From Cornus controversa (lineage: Eukaryota; Streptophyta; Magnoliopsida; Cornales; Cornaceae), in NCBI GenBank assembly GCA_026545225.1, contig CM048846.1:17217501-17281500 (forward strand): a stretch of DNA of 64,000 nucleotides, written 5' to 3'. The notes below the pieces were generated by a model. It was not told where the DNA came from. It ran no database searches and worked only from the letters and a program-made list of their open reading frames with translations. How positions within the stretch are numbered: position 1 is the first letter of the stretch; each line of letters starts with the position of its first letter. The translations under genes were made by a program, and so were the position numbers. This document shows positions 1-12,471 of this stretch, piece by piece.

Positions 1-1037
1 TTCTTATTCACGTTCACCATTCATAGTAGTTTCCTTGTTTTTTAATTATTATTATTTTGTTGGTGCATACTGTGAACACTTGAAAATCATCTCTATCTTT
101 TTTTTTTAATGTGTTTGTCTTTTATAATGTAGGGTGACATTGCACCAAATCTAATAATAAAACTATAGGTGCAACAGTTTTTAAATATTAATGCCTCCAT
201 CAGTAGAGCATTTATTTATTTTCTGTAAAAATTGAGAGGTTGGCTGTGGCAGAGTGCGATGACTTGAAAGTGGTCTTCGTTTTTGTTTTTCAATTCTTCT
301 TTTTGTCTCTTCTGATTTTTCTCGTTTACTTTTGAATATGTGTTTCACTCTTGCATCTGAATTTGCAATCCTTCAATCTCTCCTCTCTCTCTCTCTCTCA
401 CCTTCTGCAATTGATCCCTCACTGTCTGTGCTCTCTCTGTTGTTTTGTGAATCTTCACTTTCCTTCAATCTGTTGTTGCTGTCTCTTTTTGGGTCATTCT
501 AAATCAGGCTTGGTGTTACGGGGATTTGAGAAAATTCAGTAATTAGCTCCTTCGTCCAGACTGGTCCATAAAAGCTAGAAGAGGTACTTGTTGAATTCTC
601 TCTCTCTCTCTTTAATTTTTTCAACAGTACTCATAGCTACCGTTCTGCATTTCTATTGCTGCCCTTTTTTCCTTTGTATAATCCTTATGTTTTGCTTCTG
701 ATCTTTCTCGATTACTTCTTGTTTCAGTTTGGCTCTCTCTATTGTATCTCAATTTGAATCTCTCCATATTTGCGATCTCTAACTTTCACTCTGTTTTTTC
801 TATTAAATTTGAATTAGACTCTCTCTTACACCTGAATTTGTATCTCTCTCTTGAGAGTCTTCTTGTGAATCTTCGCTGTTGTGTCTTTCGTTTTGATTTG
901 TTTGTCATTCAAAATCAAAACTACGTGTGTCTCTCTCTATTACTGTCATTTCCTTTTATCATCTGTATTGTAAAGTCTCATTTTCTTTACAAAAAAAAAG
1001 AAAAAGAAGTACACAAAAGGTAGCTGGTGAATTAAAA
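1..1037 (+). other. 5' flank of the NLR pseudogene
   Basis: No convincing coding region is visible here. The stretch is T-rich with pyrimidine tracts, including CT runs near 377-401 and 596-611, as is common in plant promoters and 5' UTRs. The open frames in it are low-complexity and start at non-ATG codons. A donor-like GTACTT near 582 would allow a 5' UTR intron, but I cannot confirm one. Confidence 0.6.
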
Positions 1038-3745
1038 ATGGACAGCGGTACTGCTAGTAATGTTGTGGGAACGATGTTGGTGCCGATCAGAGACCGCTTG
1101 TACGCATTCATCAGCCGTCAATTGGGTTATTTGGTTCGCTACAAGAAAAACATTAAGGATTTCCAAGAAGCAGTTGACAAACTCAGACATGCCAAGGGAA
1201 GGGTGGAGACGAAGGTCAATGAAGCCTTGGACAATGCTGAAATCATTGAGGATGATGTTTCGGAGTGGCTGACAAAAGTGCAGAGCACACTGCCAGCGAT
1301 GGAAGAAGACGGGAACAGATTACAGCAAGGCACAGAAAATCTCAAATGTCTTGATATACGCTCACGTTACCGGTTAGGTAAGGAAGGAAGAAAGAAGAAG
1401 GCTGTTGTTACTAAGCTTATAGATGATGGCAGCAATTTTAGCAATGTTGGACACCGAGCTCCTCTCACTGGTACTTGGCACAGAACATACAGCATAAACT
1501 ATGGGAGTTTTCAATCCAGAGAGTTTGTTTTTGAGGAGATCATGAAGGCACTTAAAGATGATGGCAATTACAAGATTGGGATATATGGAATGCCAGGAGT
1601 TGGAAAGACGAGGATGATGAAAGAAGTTGCCCAACAAGCCGAAAAAGAGAGGCTTTTCGATGAGATTGCCGAAATAGTTGTCACCCAGAATCCAAATTTG
1701 AAAGAAATTCAACAAAAACTTGCAGAAGGTTTGAATCTGAAATTAGATCAAGAGACTGAAGATGCGAGAAAGGGGCTGTTACTCAATAGATTGAGAAGTG
1801 GTAAAAAGATGCTTGTAATGGTAGATGATGTTTGGAATGATCAAATTAAGTTGGAGGACATTGGAATACCGGCTGCGGATGATCATACCAAGGGCTGCAA
1901 GATTATCCTGACCTCTCGGCGACAAGATGTGTGCACAGAGATGGGGGTTTCTGAAAAAGAAAACTTCCAAATTGGAGTCTATCGGAAGCTGAAGCTTGGT
2001 CCCTGTTTGAGAAGAAGGTGGGAGATTCTATTAGAATTCATGAAATGCATTCTGTAGTGGAAGCAGTGTGTAAAGAATGTGCAGGTTTGCCATTGGCAAT
2101 ACTTGCAGTTGGAGGAGCACTAAATAATAAGAGAAAGCAAGTATGGAAAGATGCACTTAAACAACTGAGAAATTCCACGGCAGATAACATTGCGGGATTG
2201 CCGGCAAAACTCTATTCACGCATAGAATTAAGTTACAACTATCTGGAGCCTGTCGATGCAAAGTCAATTTTTTTGCTTTGTTGTTTGTTTCCAGAAGATG
2301 ATGAGATTTCAATTGATGTCTTGGCGTGGTATGGAGTTGGAATGAGGCTTCTCTGAGGCGTGGATACAATGGAAGATGCAAGGAATAGAACACATACTTT
2401 GGTCGATACCCTCAAGACATCTTCTTTGTTATTAGAGGGTAGTAAGGAAGACTCTGTGAAAATGCACGATGTAATTCGAGATGTTGCCATATCAATTGCA
2501 TCAAAAGAGGAAGATGCCATGTTTCTAGTGAAAGCAGGTGTCGAGAAGTGGCCAGAGGCAGATGAATATAAAGGACGCAAGGCAATCTCATTAAGGTTGA
2601 ACGATGACTGTGTGCTTCCTGATGATTCAGAATGTCCAGAATTACGCACCTTAATGTTGGAATGCATCAGAAGTACTTATTCACATGTTCCAATCAATTT
2701 TTTTAATGGAATGGAGAAACTTGAAATTTTAAAATTGAGTAACATGGACATATCGACACTACCATCGTCACTTAAAAGTCTTCGGATGTTATGTCTATAT
2801 GACTGCAATTTCAGGAACCTGGCTTTTCTCAAGGAACTAAAAAAACTTGAGATAATAAGAATTCAAGATCCTCATTTCATAAGGCTGGCTCCGGAAATAG
2901 GACAATTGAATCGTCTGCGTTTGTTGGATCTGAGGTACTATTACAGCATGAGAATCATTCCATCACGTGTCCTATCAAGTCTATCCCAGCTTAAGGAATT
3001 GTACCTTTCAAATGTGTTTGACCAATGGGAGGTTAAGGACAATGCCAGTCTTAATGAACTAAATTCATTAATGCGCTTAATCAGTTTAGAAGTTTATGTG
3101 CCAAATGTCATGTTACTACTTCTCAATGACCGCCTGCTCAAGTCGTTGATCAGATTTAAAATATCCATTGGGAGTATCTTTGGGCGTTATGAAACTCTCC
3201 CATCAACAACAAGAATATTGAAGCTAAAGGGTATTATTTGTTTGAAGAGAGAGCTTAACACTTTGATGGAGAAAGCTGAAGTACTCTATTTATTTCAACT
3301 GGAGGGTTTAAAGGATGTGTTTCACGAGAGAGAAGGAGAGGGGTTTCTGGACTTGAAGTATCTTAAAGTTGATGATTGTGATGGGGTGGAACATCTATTT
3401 GGCAAACCAAAATGGATTTCACAGACTAATGGACTATGTGCATCTCGTTCTTTTAATAAATTAAGTGTATTAGAAATTGAAAACTGTCAATTGAGATATC
3501 TCTTCTCCATATCCACTGCAAGAGGTCTTCCGCAACTCCAAAAATTAAATATAAAGGATTGTAGAATCTTGGAAGAAGTAGTGGGAGATGATCAAGAATT
3601 CATGGATACAATTACTTTTCATCAATTAAAGGAAATGGAGTTGAAGTATCTACCAAACCTCAGAAGCTTCTATGGCAATACAAACAAGTTGTCAACTGTG
3701 GGATGCAACACATCCACCCTTGCGCAAGCTTTGTTTAATGATAAG
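1038..3745 (+). pseudogene. NLR exon 1: coiled coil, NB-ARC and first LRR block
   Basis: The ATG at 1038 is the first start in frame, and the frame open upstream of it has only a GTG. Residues 1-80 form the coiled-coil domain. The P-loop GMPGVGKT is at residues 184-191, kinase-2 (VDDVW) follows near residue 262, and the RNBS-B-like TSRR comes after it. The frame breaks at 1980-1981, where one base is missing, and resumes in the next frame from 1982. The GLPLAI motif (near 2084), the CCLFPEDDE motif (near 2278) and the MHD motif (KMHD, 2459-2470) are all present. A TGA at 2354-2356 stands where the family usually has arginine, and the same frame continues straight after it. Irregular LRRs run to the donor AAG/GTATGT at 3745/3746. 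Confidence 0.88.
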
Positions 3746-4222
3746 GTATGTTACCTTCTAATTATTTGCTCTCAACACTTTTTAGCTATTTTATGAAATT
3801 GTTTTTCTTATAACACTTGTATATATTTTTTTTTGTAAAAATTAACTTAATTCAATTGGTGTCATCCTATATTAGTTGTTTATGTTAGTTGTTGGGAACT
3901 AATGAATAATTCTTAGCATATACACTGATTAATACACATAAAACTCATAGCAATAATTTGTATTTGGAGTGAGGAAATCAAAAATTAAAAATCAGAGGAA
4001 GAAGAATGAACAGTGGCAGCAAGCATTTCACGTTTTCATTTCACTTCATATGAGAATACAAAAGAGGGCAAAATACATATATAAAACATGTGATAAAAAA
4101 ACCCAAAAGACTTGTAGACATATCAGTCACAAAAGATAACCAAGAATACATATATTTAACTATGATTAAGAGATAGTAAGTTAGTTGTTACAACAGCAAT
4201 TTAAAGCACATTAACTTCAACA

Positions 4223-4327
4223 TTCTCCCCCTTGATGTGCTGCTCTTGAATTCCCAGCTGCTCTCTGAACTTCAGATATTTTTCTTTTGAAAGAGCCTTT
4301 GTTAAAATGTTAGCAACTTGATCCTTT
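4223..4327 (-). pseudogene. copia polyprotein C-terminal tail plus polypurine tract
   Basis: The minus-strand translation gives the end of a copia RNase H domain, including an ILTKAL motif, followed by a stop and a purine run against the 3' LTR. It is separated from the rest of RNase H (upstream of 8409) by the insertion at 4328-8403. Removing that insertion and one copy of its target duplication makes the frame continuous. Confidence 0.8.
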
Positions 4328-5441
4328 TGATGTTGTTTTAAAATTGTTAAATAACTCGCAAGTGTACGAATCTATTGAAGAATAGATCGGCAAGAACGAG
4401 GTCGAACCCAAGGGAATGCTTTGAGAAGAAAAACTAATACAAATTCAAATTAATTTAAAACTAATCTAGTTTAAACAAAATTTGGTTGATTTGAGAAAAA
4501 TTAACTAACATGAAAATAAAATATTACTATTGAAATCAAACAGAGAAAATAACTAAGGTTTCGGATTCCACCACCATTAAATCCATGAAACTTCTAATAT
4601 TCATTTATTAATTCCCAAATTTGGAGTAGCAATCAAGAAATCAATCTATTGCTTACTCAAGATTTAACAATAAAGTACTATAAAAAATATATTAAAAAGG
4701 TAGATTTTCCTTCGCTTTACTAGTGTAAAATTCTAAGCATCCTATGTATCCAATTTAATGAAAAACACAAGATCAAAGATTATCACTTTTAAGAAATACA
4801 AACCCAAGCTTAGATTAATTATAATACTTTCTAACTACCACATATACATGATATAGATGGTGAAAGAATTATAAAATAATTAATCACAAGAAGCAAAAAT
4901 CATAAGCAATTAAATCACACACATGAGAATCAATTAATGAACAAAAGAACTTCACTTCATTAATGGAGGTTTCCTCCTCAACCCTAGTTGAGGAGTTTAG
5001 TTACACATAGTAGAAGAAGAAGATAACAAAATAATAAAAGACATAATAAATAAATAAAACCCGGATTGTCTCTGTCTTCTCTGCCCTGGCCTCCTCTTCT
5101 TTTCTCCTCCAAAATAGCCTCCAATTTACCTCTTTATACCCCAAGAGAATACATAAAGTCCTAATCTAATTAGGAGATAAAGTCCTAATCCAATTAGGAA
5201 ATAATTAGGGTTTTTCTGCAGCCCTAAATAGGTAGATTTTTCTGCTGACTTTCGGCCCAAGTTTTGACCCAGTAGAAGTCCGATTCACGAAATTTTCGTG
5301 AAATACAAAAGTCTCCAGAATCGAATTTCGTTCAACCTATATGTGAATTCAGTCGAATTGACACTCGAAAATAAGCTTTTCAGTCCAATTTCCAAAACGG
5401 GATTAAAACTAAATTAAGTGCAAAATTGGGCTTCAGACCCG

Positions 5442-6669
5442 TGACGAGTGTAGATTAATGGATGTTTGTCATTGCTTTTCTACACTTCGTACAAAAAATA
5501 ATAAAACCTATAAAAACTTTACTAAAAACTGTATAGTAGTAAGCAGAGTCGAACCACTCTCAAGTGAGAATTAATAACAAGTCTAAACTTCAAAACCTAA
5601 TTATCTTGAGATGAAAAATGAATATTTTAAAAAGTAAAATTCTGATTTTTTATTTAATAATAAAAACTAATATTAAATGTCTTAGATTAAATGATGGAAA
5701 AAATCTCAAGGAAAGATAATTCACCACCATGGATCCATATAAATAAAGTTTTTTTTTTTATATTCTTATCTAATTTTTCCTCCAATAACCAATACACTTC
5801 ACCAATCCAATTAGAACTTGGAAAGATGAAGAAAAATATGGAATAAAAAAGAATGACTTGATTATATATGAGAGAGACATTCTTTTACGTAATCTGATGC
5901 ACATTGGCTAGGTAAACAGAGGTATGCATTATTCGAATTACCATTATTTGGCAAACACGAAGAATCCTTCCTCTACTTTTAGAAAATAAAATCCAGAATA
6001 GAAGAGTAGAAGAATGCTCTTGGGAGGAAAAAGTAGACAAGAAAATAAAACAACTTATCTATACTTCAGCCATGGTGGCTTCATCACTCCCTTGAGAAGG
6101 ATGTTTACGCTTGCATATTAATCAAAAATAAACAAATATAAATGAAACTACTACTCATCATTGAATAAATACACTATTTTTTTCTATAATTTCTCTACAA
6201 TTTCTAACCCCCTTCACCATCTCCTAAGACCCCCTATTTATAGAGTTAAAGGGGAATGGTTTAGGTGGAAAAAATTTAAAATACAAAATTCAAAATACAA
6301 AATTTGAAATTCAAAATACAAAATTCAAAATACAAAATTTTGAATTTAAATATCTAATATTTGATCTCCATATCTTTAATTTGAATTCTGGACTGCAGAC
6401 GTGGCCGTGCAAAAAAGTATTTTGCAAAGTTTTGAACTTGAGACCTCTTGTGAAGTAGATTGCACAGAATACCATCTCTCCAACAATTCTTCTGATGTTC
6501 ATCTTTGGCTATATATATCCTTTTTAGCCATCTCTTGCTACTTTTTTTCTTATTTGGAAATCAACCCCTACAAAACATAAAATGTAAAGATAAGAACATT
6601 TAAATAAAATAAAAGATGAATTAAAAACTTATTTTAGGATATAAAATAACAAGTTTTGTACACTTATCA
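5442..6669 (-). repeat. 3' LTR of the innermost element
   Basis: This is a 1228-bp LTR with TG and CA ends. From about 5730 to 6669 it matches 7243-8180 at a constant offset of 1511 bp, with about a dozen substitutions visible. Both copies encode the same 63-residue open frame, which has no recognisable domain and is not considered a gene. Confidence 0.85.
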
Positions 6670-7242
6670 AATTACCCCCAAACGAGCTTTTGCTAGTCCT
6701 CTAGCAAATACAAGCAAAAGAAATTAATGTACAAAACTGTTACTTTTATTTAACTCCTAACTAAAGATGTGCCACTTTCGCAGGCTGTTCTCGATTGCAT
6801 TTATCATATGCAATAAGGCCTTAAAACCCTAGGTTACCCCTAGTGGACGACTTATAGCCTCGTGAGGGTTTGCAGTGAAGGTACCCACAGACTTTCTAAC
6901 TATTACAAAGAAGAGTTGTTTTAAGGCAGTAATTTCCCATATTGTTCAGAGAATCTCCTGTATATCCATGAAACATGAAAAATAAGAAATGAAATTGATA
7001 AGTTCCTCATATACAACAAGCTACTAGGGTGTTATAACAATAAACATCAAGAAAAAATCATCCACAAGTAACCTAGAAGTAGAGTGAATGTGTGTGAAGT
7101 CGACAAAAAGCCATCCTCAAATTCAAGTAATATAATTTCCCAAATCACTAGAAGAAAAAGACGTTTTGACTTCAAATCTCACAGGTAGATATCTCTCTAA
7201 AAGAACAACTCTCGGAGATTTGGTTAACTGTTTCTCTTAGTT

Positions 7243-8180
7243 GTATGAATCCACATAAATAAATTTTCTAATATTCTTATCTAGTTTTTTCTCCAATAAC
7301 CAATACACTTCACCAATCCAATTAGAACTTGGAAAGATGAAGGAAAATATGGAATAAAAAAGAATGACTTGATTATATATGAGAGAGACATTCTTTTACT
7401 TAATCTGATGCACATTGGTTAGGTAAACAGAGGTAGGCATTATTCGAATTATCATTATTTGGCAAACACGAAGAATCCTTCCTCTACTTCTAGAAAATAA
7501 AATCCAGAATAGAAGAGTAGAAGAATGCTCTTGGGAGGAAAAAGTAGACAAGAAAATAAAACAACTTATCTATACTTCAGCCATGGTGGCTTCATCACTC
7601 CCTTGAGAAGGATGTTTACGCTTGCATATTAATAAAAAATAAACAAATATAAATGAAACTACTACTCATCATTGAATAAATACACTATTTTTTTCTATAA
7701 TTTCTCTACAATTTCTAACCCCCTTCACCATCTCCTAAGACCCCCTATTTATAGAGTTAAAGGGGAATGGTTTAGGTGGAAAAAATTTAAAATACAAAAT
7801 TCAAAATACAAAATTTGAAATTCAAAATACAAAATTCAAAATACAAAATTTTGAATTTAAATATCTAATATTTGATCTCCATATCTTTAATTTGAATTCT
7901 GGACTGCAGACGTGGCCGTGCAAAAAAGTATTTTGCAAAGTTTTGAACTTGAGACCTCTTGTGAAGTAGATTGCACAGAATACCATCTCTCCAACAATTC
8001 TTCTGATGTTCATCTTTGGCTATATATATCCTTTTTAGCCATCTTTTGCTACTTTTTTTCTTATTTGGAAATCAACCCCTACAAAACATAAAATGTAAAG
8101 ATAAGAACATTTAAATAAAATAAAAGATGAATTAAAAACTTATTTTAGGATATAAAATAACAAGTTTTGTACACTTATCA
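7243..8180 (-). repeat. 5' LTR of the innermost element, inner end deleted
   Basis: This is the second copy of the direct repeat. It keeps the outer end (TTATCA at 8180) but stops matching the other LTR at about 7243, so the last 290 bp of the LTR and the primer-binding region are gone. Confidence 0.82.
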
Positions 8181-8408
8181 ACCCGTAACCTCCTTAAGCA
8201 GTTGTACTTCTCTTGAACCACTTTATTGGGCTGTTCTGAGTTAAAATATGGAGTTGAATGGACCCATTAAATGTAGGCTTCATATAACCTTCTTGGATAT
8301 CATCTTTAAAAGCTCAAAATCATGATTTTATCTGAAATAATCATTAAGGTCCTGAAAAAGACAGAAAATAAAAAAATAGAGTAAAATCACATATAACCTA
8401 TCACCTTT

Positions 8409-9215
8409 GACCTGCAAAATGTTAAATACACTCCACCTTCTTCAATGGCTTCTCAAATGAAATGATGTTTAAGAGCAATGTGGCGAGTATGGCTGTGATA
8501 AACTGGATTTTTTGCCATAACATTAGCTGATTTGTTGTCACAACAAATTTTTGTACTTTCGTCTTGCTTCTCTTGAACATCTTCTAAAATTCTTCTCAAC
8601 CATATTGCTTGTGAAGTTGTCATGGATGCTGAAACATATTCAGCTTCAACAGAGGATTGAGCCACTGACTGTTGCTTCTTTGATGCCCAAGAAAATGCAT
8701 TTGAAGCAAGAGAAAATACATATCCGAATGTACTCTTCATGTCTTCAACACAGCCGCCCCAATCACTATCACAATATCCCTTTAATTTCATATCCAAGCC
8801 TCTGCAATACTTGATACCAAAGTTGGTAGTACCTCGAATATACCTCAACACTCTTTTTGCTGCACAAAAGTGAATTTGACTAAGACTAGTCATGAATCTC
8901 GACAATAAACTTGCTGCGAACATGATGTCTGGTCTTGTGGCAGTAAGATACAACAATTTTCCAACCAAGCTTCTATACAAAGTTGCATCAGCCTTCATTT
9001 CTCCATCATCTTTAATGAATTTCTCATTCACAACAAGAGGTGTGGCCATTGGTTTGCAACCACTCATACCAAATTTCTTCAATGTATCTTCGGCATACTT
9101 CTTTTGAGAAATAAAAACTCCATCATCATCTTGATGTATTTCAATGCCAAGAAAATGTTGTAGCAGCCCCATGTCACTCATTTCATACCTTTTCATCATT
9201 TATCTCATACACTTC
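8409..9215 (-). pseudogene. copia reverse transcriptase C-terminus and RNase H (partial)
   Basis: The minus-strand open frame covers the end of the reverse transcriptase (SDMG, FLGIEI and YRSLVGKLLYL motifs) and the RNase H-like domain (YCDSDWGG, SVEAEY and CCDNKSA motifs). The catalytic palm with its YVDD motif should lie upstream, but the sequence jumps from the integrase linker directly to this segment near 9200-9215, in a different frame. The frame is interrupted by stops before 8453. Confidence 0.88.
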
Positions 9216-10504
9216 ACTCAAACTTCTCATTTTCTTTGGAGATGATTGAGGTAAGTCTTCATCACTTTCATCTTCATGAACATATTTTTTTCCTTCTTCA
9301 TTAATCAAACCAATACATTTTTCAACTTTTCTTTGATCCCAATTTCATGTAGCATCTTCATCAAATAAAACATACCGGCTGAGAATTATTATTTTTTTCT
9401 TCAAGCTAAATAATCTATAGCTTTTAGAATTTGTACTATAGCCCACAAATATGCATCTTTCACTTGTTTCATCCAATTTATATCTTCTTTCTTTCGGGAT
9501 TTGAGTATAACAAACATAACCAAAAACTTTGAGATGATTCACCGATGGTTTCCTCCCACTCCAAACTTCTATGAGTGTTTGATTCCAAACGGCCTTTGTA
9601 GGACTTTTATTTATCAAGTACAATGCTGTGTAAACAGCTTCAGCCCAAAAAGCTTTGGGCAGGCCTTTTCCATGTAGCATTGATTAGGCCTTTTCCATCA
9701 CTGTTTGATTTTTCCTTTCGCACACTCCATTTTATTGTGGAATATAAGTAATTGTAAGCTGCCTTTCCATGCCTTCATCTTCACAAAATTTATCAAACTC
9801 TTTAGAGTTATACTCCTTTCCTCTATCACTTCTCAAAATCTTGATCTGATGTCCACTTTGCTTTTCGACAAGATTTTTGAACTTCTTGAAAATAGGAAAA
9901 ACTTCAGATCGTTCCCTCATGAAATATGCCCATGTCATTCTAGTAAAATCATCAATAAAGAGAATGAACTATTTGTTACCGACATGTGAAAGAGTTCTCA
10001 TTGGTCCACAAACATCGATATGAATTAACTCACTTCTTTGGCTCTCCAAGCTACTCCATTTGGAAAAGATTTTCGGTGATGCTTCCCAAGTGCACACCCT
10101 TCACAAGTGCCATGAGATTCTTCAATATTGGGAAGACCATGAACCATATTCTTTTGATGAAGTAACTTGAGGCTATGAAAATTCAAATGCCCAAGTCTTT
10201 TATCCCACAACCATAAATTATCATCAACTTGAGCCTTCAAAGTAACATTTTCAGCATACTTGAATGTAAGTGAAAATTTTCTATTTTCTCCCATTTGTAC
10301 TTGCGCCACAATCTGGCTTGCAGCACTTTTATCTTGAATTATGCATCTTTTTCCTTCAAAGTGGACTGAATATCCGTGTTCAACAAGTTGCCCAACACTT
10401 AGTAAATTCTGCGCCAAATCTAGGACTAGCAACACATCACTAGAAAATTTAGTCCCTCTTTTAGTTTCAACACAAATTGTTCCTTTGCCTTTTGCATTCA
10501 CCAA
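9216..10504 (-). pseudogene. copia GAG-pre-integrase and integrase (broken frames)
   Basis: On the minus strand, 10025-10504 encodes a GAG-pre-integrase segment with the characteristic RLGHLN and C-x2-C zinc motifs. The integrase core follows in two further pieces at 9732-9938 and 9345-9680 (YTALYLINKSPT and VFGYVCY motifs), then the linker to the reverse transcriptase. At least two frame breaks or stops separate these pieces, so no functional integrase can be read through. Confidence 0.87.
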
Positions 10505-10960
10505 TCATGTGGTTACTACAACAACTATCCAAGAACCAAACATTATTGTTGTGCTCAGAAGCACTTGACAAGCATAAAACAAGTTTCCTTCAGCTGCATT
10601 ATCTTTAGAAAAATTGGCTTGTTAATGATTTTTGAGTCTACAATCTTTTGAAAGATGCCCAAATTTTTTGCAGTTAAAACATTGTGGTTTTCCTTTGAAC
10701 CAACAATCTTTGTCAACATCGTTGCTCCTTTGGCAAATACTACATTTTTGTGAACTTCCTTCAACATTTGATCTTCTATCATAGTTAAATCTACCTCTTC
10801 CTCTTGATGAATATCTTCCTCTTGATCTTCCTCTTTCTTGTGATCCACCACCTCTAGATGGTTCTCTTTTAGGTTGTTCAATTTTTTATGATTCTTTCAT
10901 ATTAGACTTGGAGCCAAGATTAACATTGGACTGAAAAGCACTTTCAATGGACTTTTCAAA
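10505..10960 (-). pseudogene. copia gag zinc-knuckle region
   Basis: A CCHC knuckle (C-x2-C-x4-H-x4-C) is readable on the minus strand at about 10625-10690. The flanking region is basic and acidic low-complexity protein. Its frame does not agree with the neighbouring long frame, so a shift lies between them. Confidence 0.75.
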
Positions 10961-11038
10961 CTGCCATGTTAGTCTTTGCTCGTGGGATTTCAAAGAACCC
11001 ATCAGCTCATAAACACTCAATGAAGAGATGTCATTTGT

Positions 11039-11594
11039 TTATTCAATTATACCAACAACTGAATCATCTTTTTCAGGTAAACTCACCAAAATTTTCTCAA
11101 CAATTCTTTTATCATCTATCTTTTCACCATAAGACTTCATTTGATTAACAATGTCCATGATTTTGGAGAAGTATTCTTTTAAAGTTTTTGATTCCTTCAT
11201 CTTCAAATGTTCTAACTCTCTTCTAAGAGTTTGAAGTTTAATAGTGAGTAACTTTTTATCTCCTTGAAACTTCTTCCGAAGAATGTGCCAAGCTTTCTTT
11301 GTTGTGATAGCTTCCATGATTCTTGAAAACAACTCATCTGAAATTGCTTGTTGTATGAACGCGAGAGTTTTCGCATCCATTTTCCGGTTCTTTTCAAGTA
11401 GTTCCATCTCAGCAATCGTTAACTCTGTCGTCGATTCAAGTTCTTCGTACCCAACTTCAACATAACCCCACAAATCTTGAGATTGAAAGATTCTCTTTAA
11501 TTATTTTGATATACCAGTAATCATACCATTCTCCGTCAAACTTAGGAATTAATGTTTGTTGAGTGCCCAGAATTTGATTGCTTGAGGTGGCCAT
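11039..11594 (-). pseudogene. copia gag N-terminal region (UBN2-like)
   Basis: A minus-strand ATG at 11594-11592 opens a gag of the plant copia type. The frame shifts near 11500 and then reads through to 11039 with the usual gag motifs (AWHILRKKFQG, LEHLKM, KILVSLP). It lies directly downstream of the truncated 5' LTR. Confidence 0.85.
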
Positions 11595-12471
11595 AAAGAG
11601 ATTTCAAGAGATGAGGAACTTTGTTACTTCAAGCTGGCGAGCATATACACTGATTAGTACACATAAAACTCACAACAATAATTTGTATTTGGAGTGAGGA
11701 AATCAAAAATTAAAAATCAGAGAAAAAAGAGTGAACAGAAGGCAGCACATGTCATGCACCCACACGAAACTGAATTTCATACCACCACACTCACACACGT
11801 CGCAACATGCTTGATGCACACCCACATATAAGTGTGTATGTATATTTATATATATAAATTAGAGATATTCCATTAATTTTTATATTCTTAGAAATTTTAT
11901 TTTAATATTTATGTTTGCTTTTACACGTATGACATTACTACCATACTAACATGCTTTTATTAGCATAATTTTCTACCCTAACTTTTCTTATTATGTTTAT
12001 TCAAATTTCTATACTCAACTGCAATTCCAAATTGATATAAGTTTAATCTAGATCAAACAAAAATATTTAAATCTAAACAAAATAGCATATTAAAATTGAG
12101 GATATTACAAAAACAGACCATAACTCTACATCTAATTTGGAAATAAAAAAATAGGCATAGTAGAATAACAATATTACTTGGGCCTTTTATTTCCAAAGAC
12201 TTGTGGGCTCCAAAATGAGAGAGCAACCCAACAAAGAGCTGGATTGTACTTCATTTGTTTGAAAAATATCATACAAGAAGAACTCTATTTTTCGTCAGGA
12301 AATTTTTAAGTAAAAAAGAAAGAACTCTAGTTGACTCCTCATGCAGCGTTGACAATTTTTATTTTAAAATGGTAAGAGCCAAATGTTGCAAAATTTACTA
12401 ATAACCGACCACTAGCCAACTGAAGAGCTGAATTCTTGACTACAAAATGTAATATATAATGAATTTTGCAG

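Larger units (their letters stand above)
5442..8180 (-). mobile_element. Truncated non-coding LTR retroelement nested in the solo LTR
   Basis: The ends are TGACG and TTATCA, flanked by a perfect 5-bp duplication, ACCCG, at 5437-5441 and 8181-8185. The left LTR spans 5442-6669. The right LTR is represented only by 7243-8180, lacking the part that matches 5442-5729. The internal region is just 573 bp and has no coding capacity. On the minus strand a purine tract (complement of 6670-6680) abuts the left LTR, so the element reads right to left. The primer site and most of the interior are missing. Confidence 0.85.
4328..8403 (-). mobile_element. Solo LTR inserted in the copia RNase H tail (itself interrupted)
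   Basis: The segment begins TGATG and ends TATCA. It is flanked by a perfect 5-bp duplication, CCTTT, at 4323-4327 and 8404-8408. Without the inner element (5442-8180 plus one ACCCG) about 1.33 kb remains, with no coding content. That length and the TG...CA ends fit a single LTR. Its end sequence (GCGAGT motif and a nearby GGTTCGA motif, minus strand) resembles the end of the solo LTR at 56523-58002, so both probably belong to one superfamily. Confidence 0.75.
3917..11736 (-). mobile_element. Ty1/copia LTR retrotransposon, degraded, in NLR intron 1
   Basis: Read on the minus strand, the order is gag, CCHC zinc knuckle, GAG-pre-integrase, integrase and RNase H, which is the copia order. The 3' LTR (about 3917-4222) follows a purine tract (complement of 4223-4233). 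Its terminal 100 bp recur at 11639-11735 as the only remnant of the 5' LTR, which is otherwise truncated. The frames are broken in several places and the central reverse transcriptase is deleted. The RNase H tail is split by a later insertion at 4328-8403. The outer ends and a target duplication could not be fixed, because the 5' LTR is truncated. Confidence 0.9.
3746..12471 (+). other. NLR intron 1 carrying the nested retroelements
   Basis: The intron runs from the donor GTATGT at 3746 to the acceptor TTTTGCAG ending at 12471, and both flanking exons are in phase 0. About 7.8 kb of it is a copia element with two further insertions. The non-element part at 11740-12471 resembles intron sequence near 15370-15470 (CA-rich tract followed by an AAATTAGAGAT motif). 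Its last 170 bp resemble the sequence before exon 4 at 19490-19659. Confidence 0.8.

Noticed and set aside
351..1023. Open frames in the T-rich 5' flank of the NLR
   Set aside because: They are pyrimidine-tract translations rich in Leu, Ser and Phe with non-ATG starts and no domain.
6311..6502. Identical 63-residue minus-strand frames at 6311-6502 and 7822-8013
   Set aside because: They are the same stretch of the two LTR copies. No domain is seen, and identity follows from the repeat.
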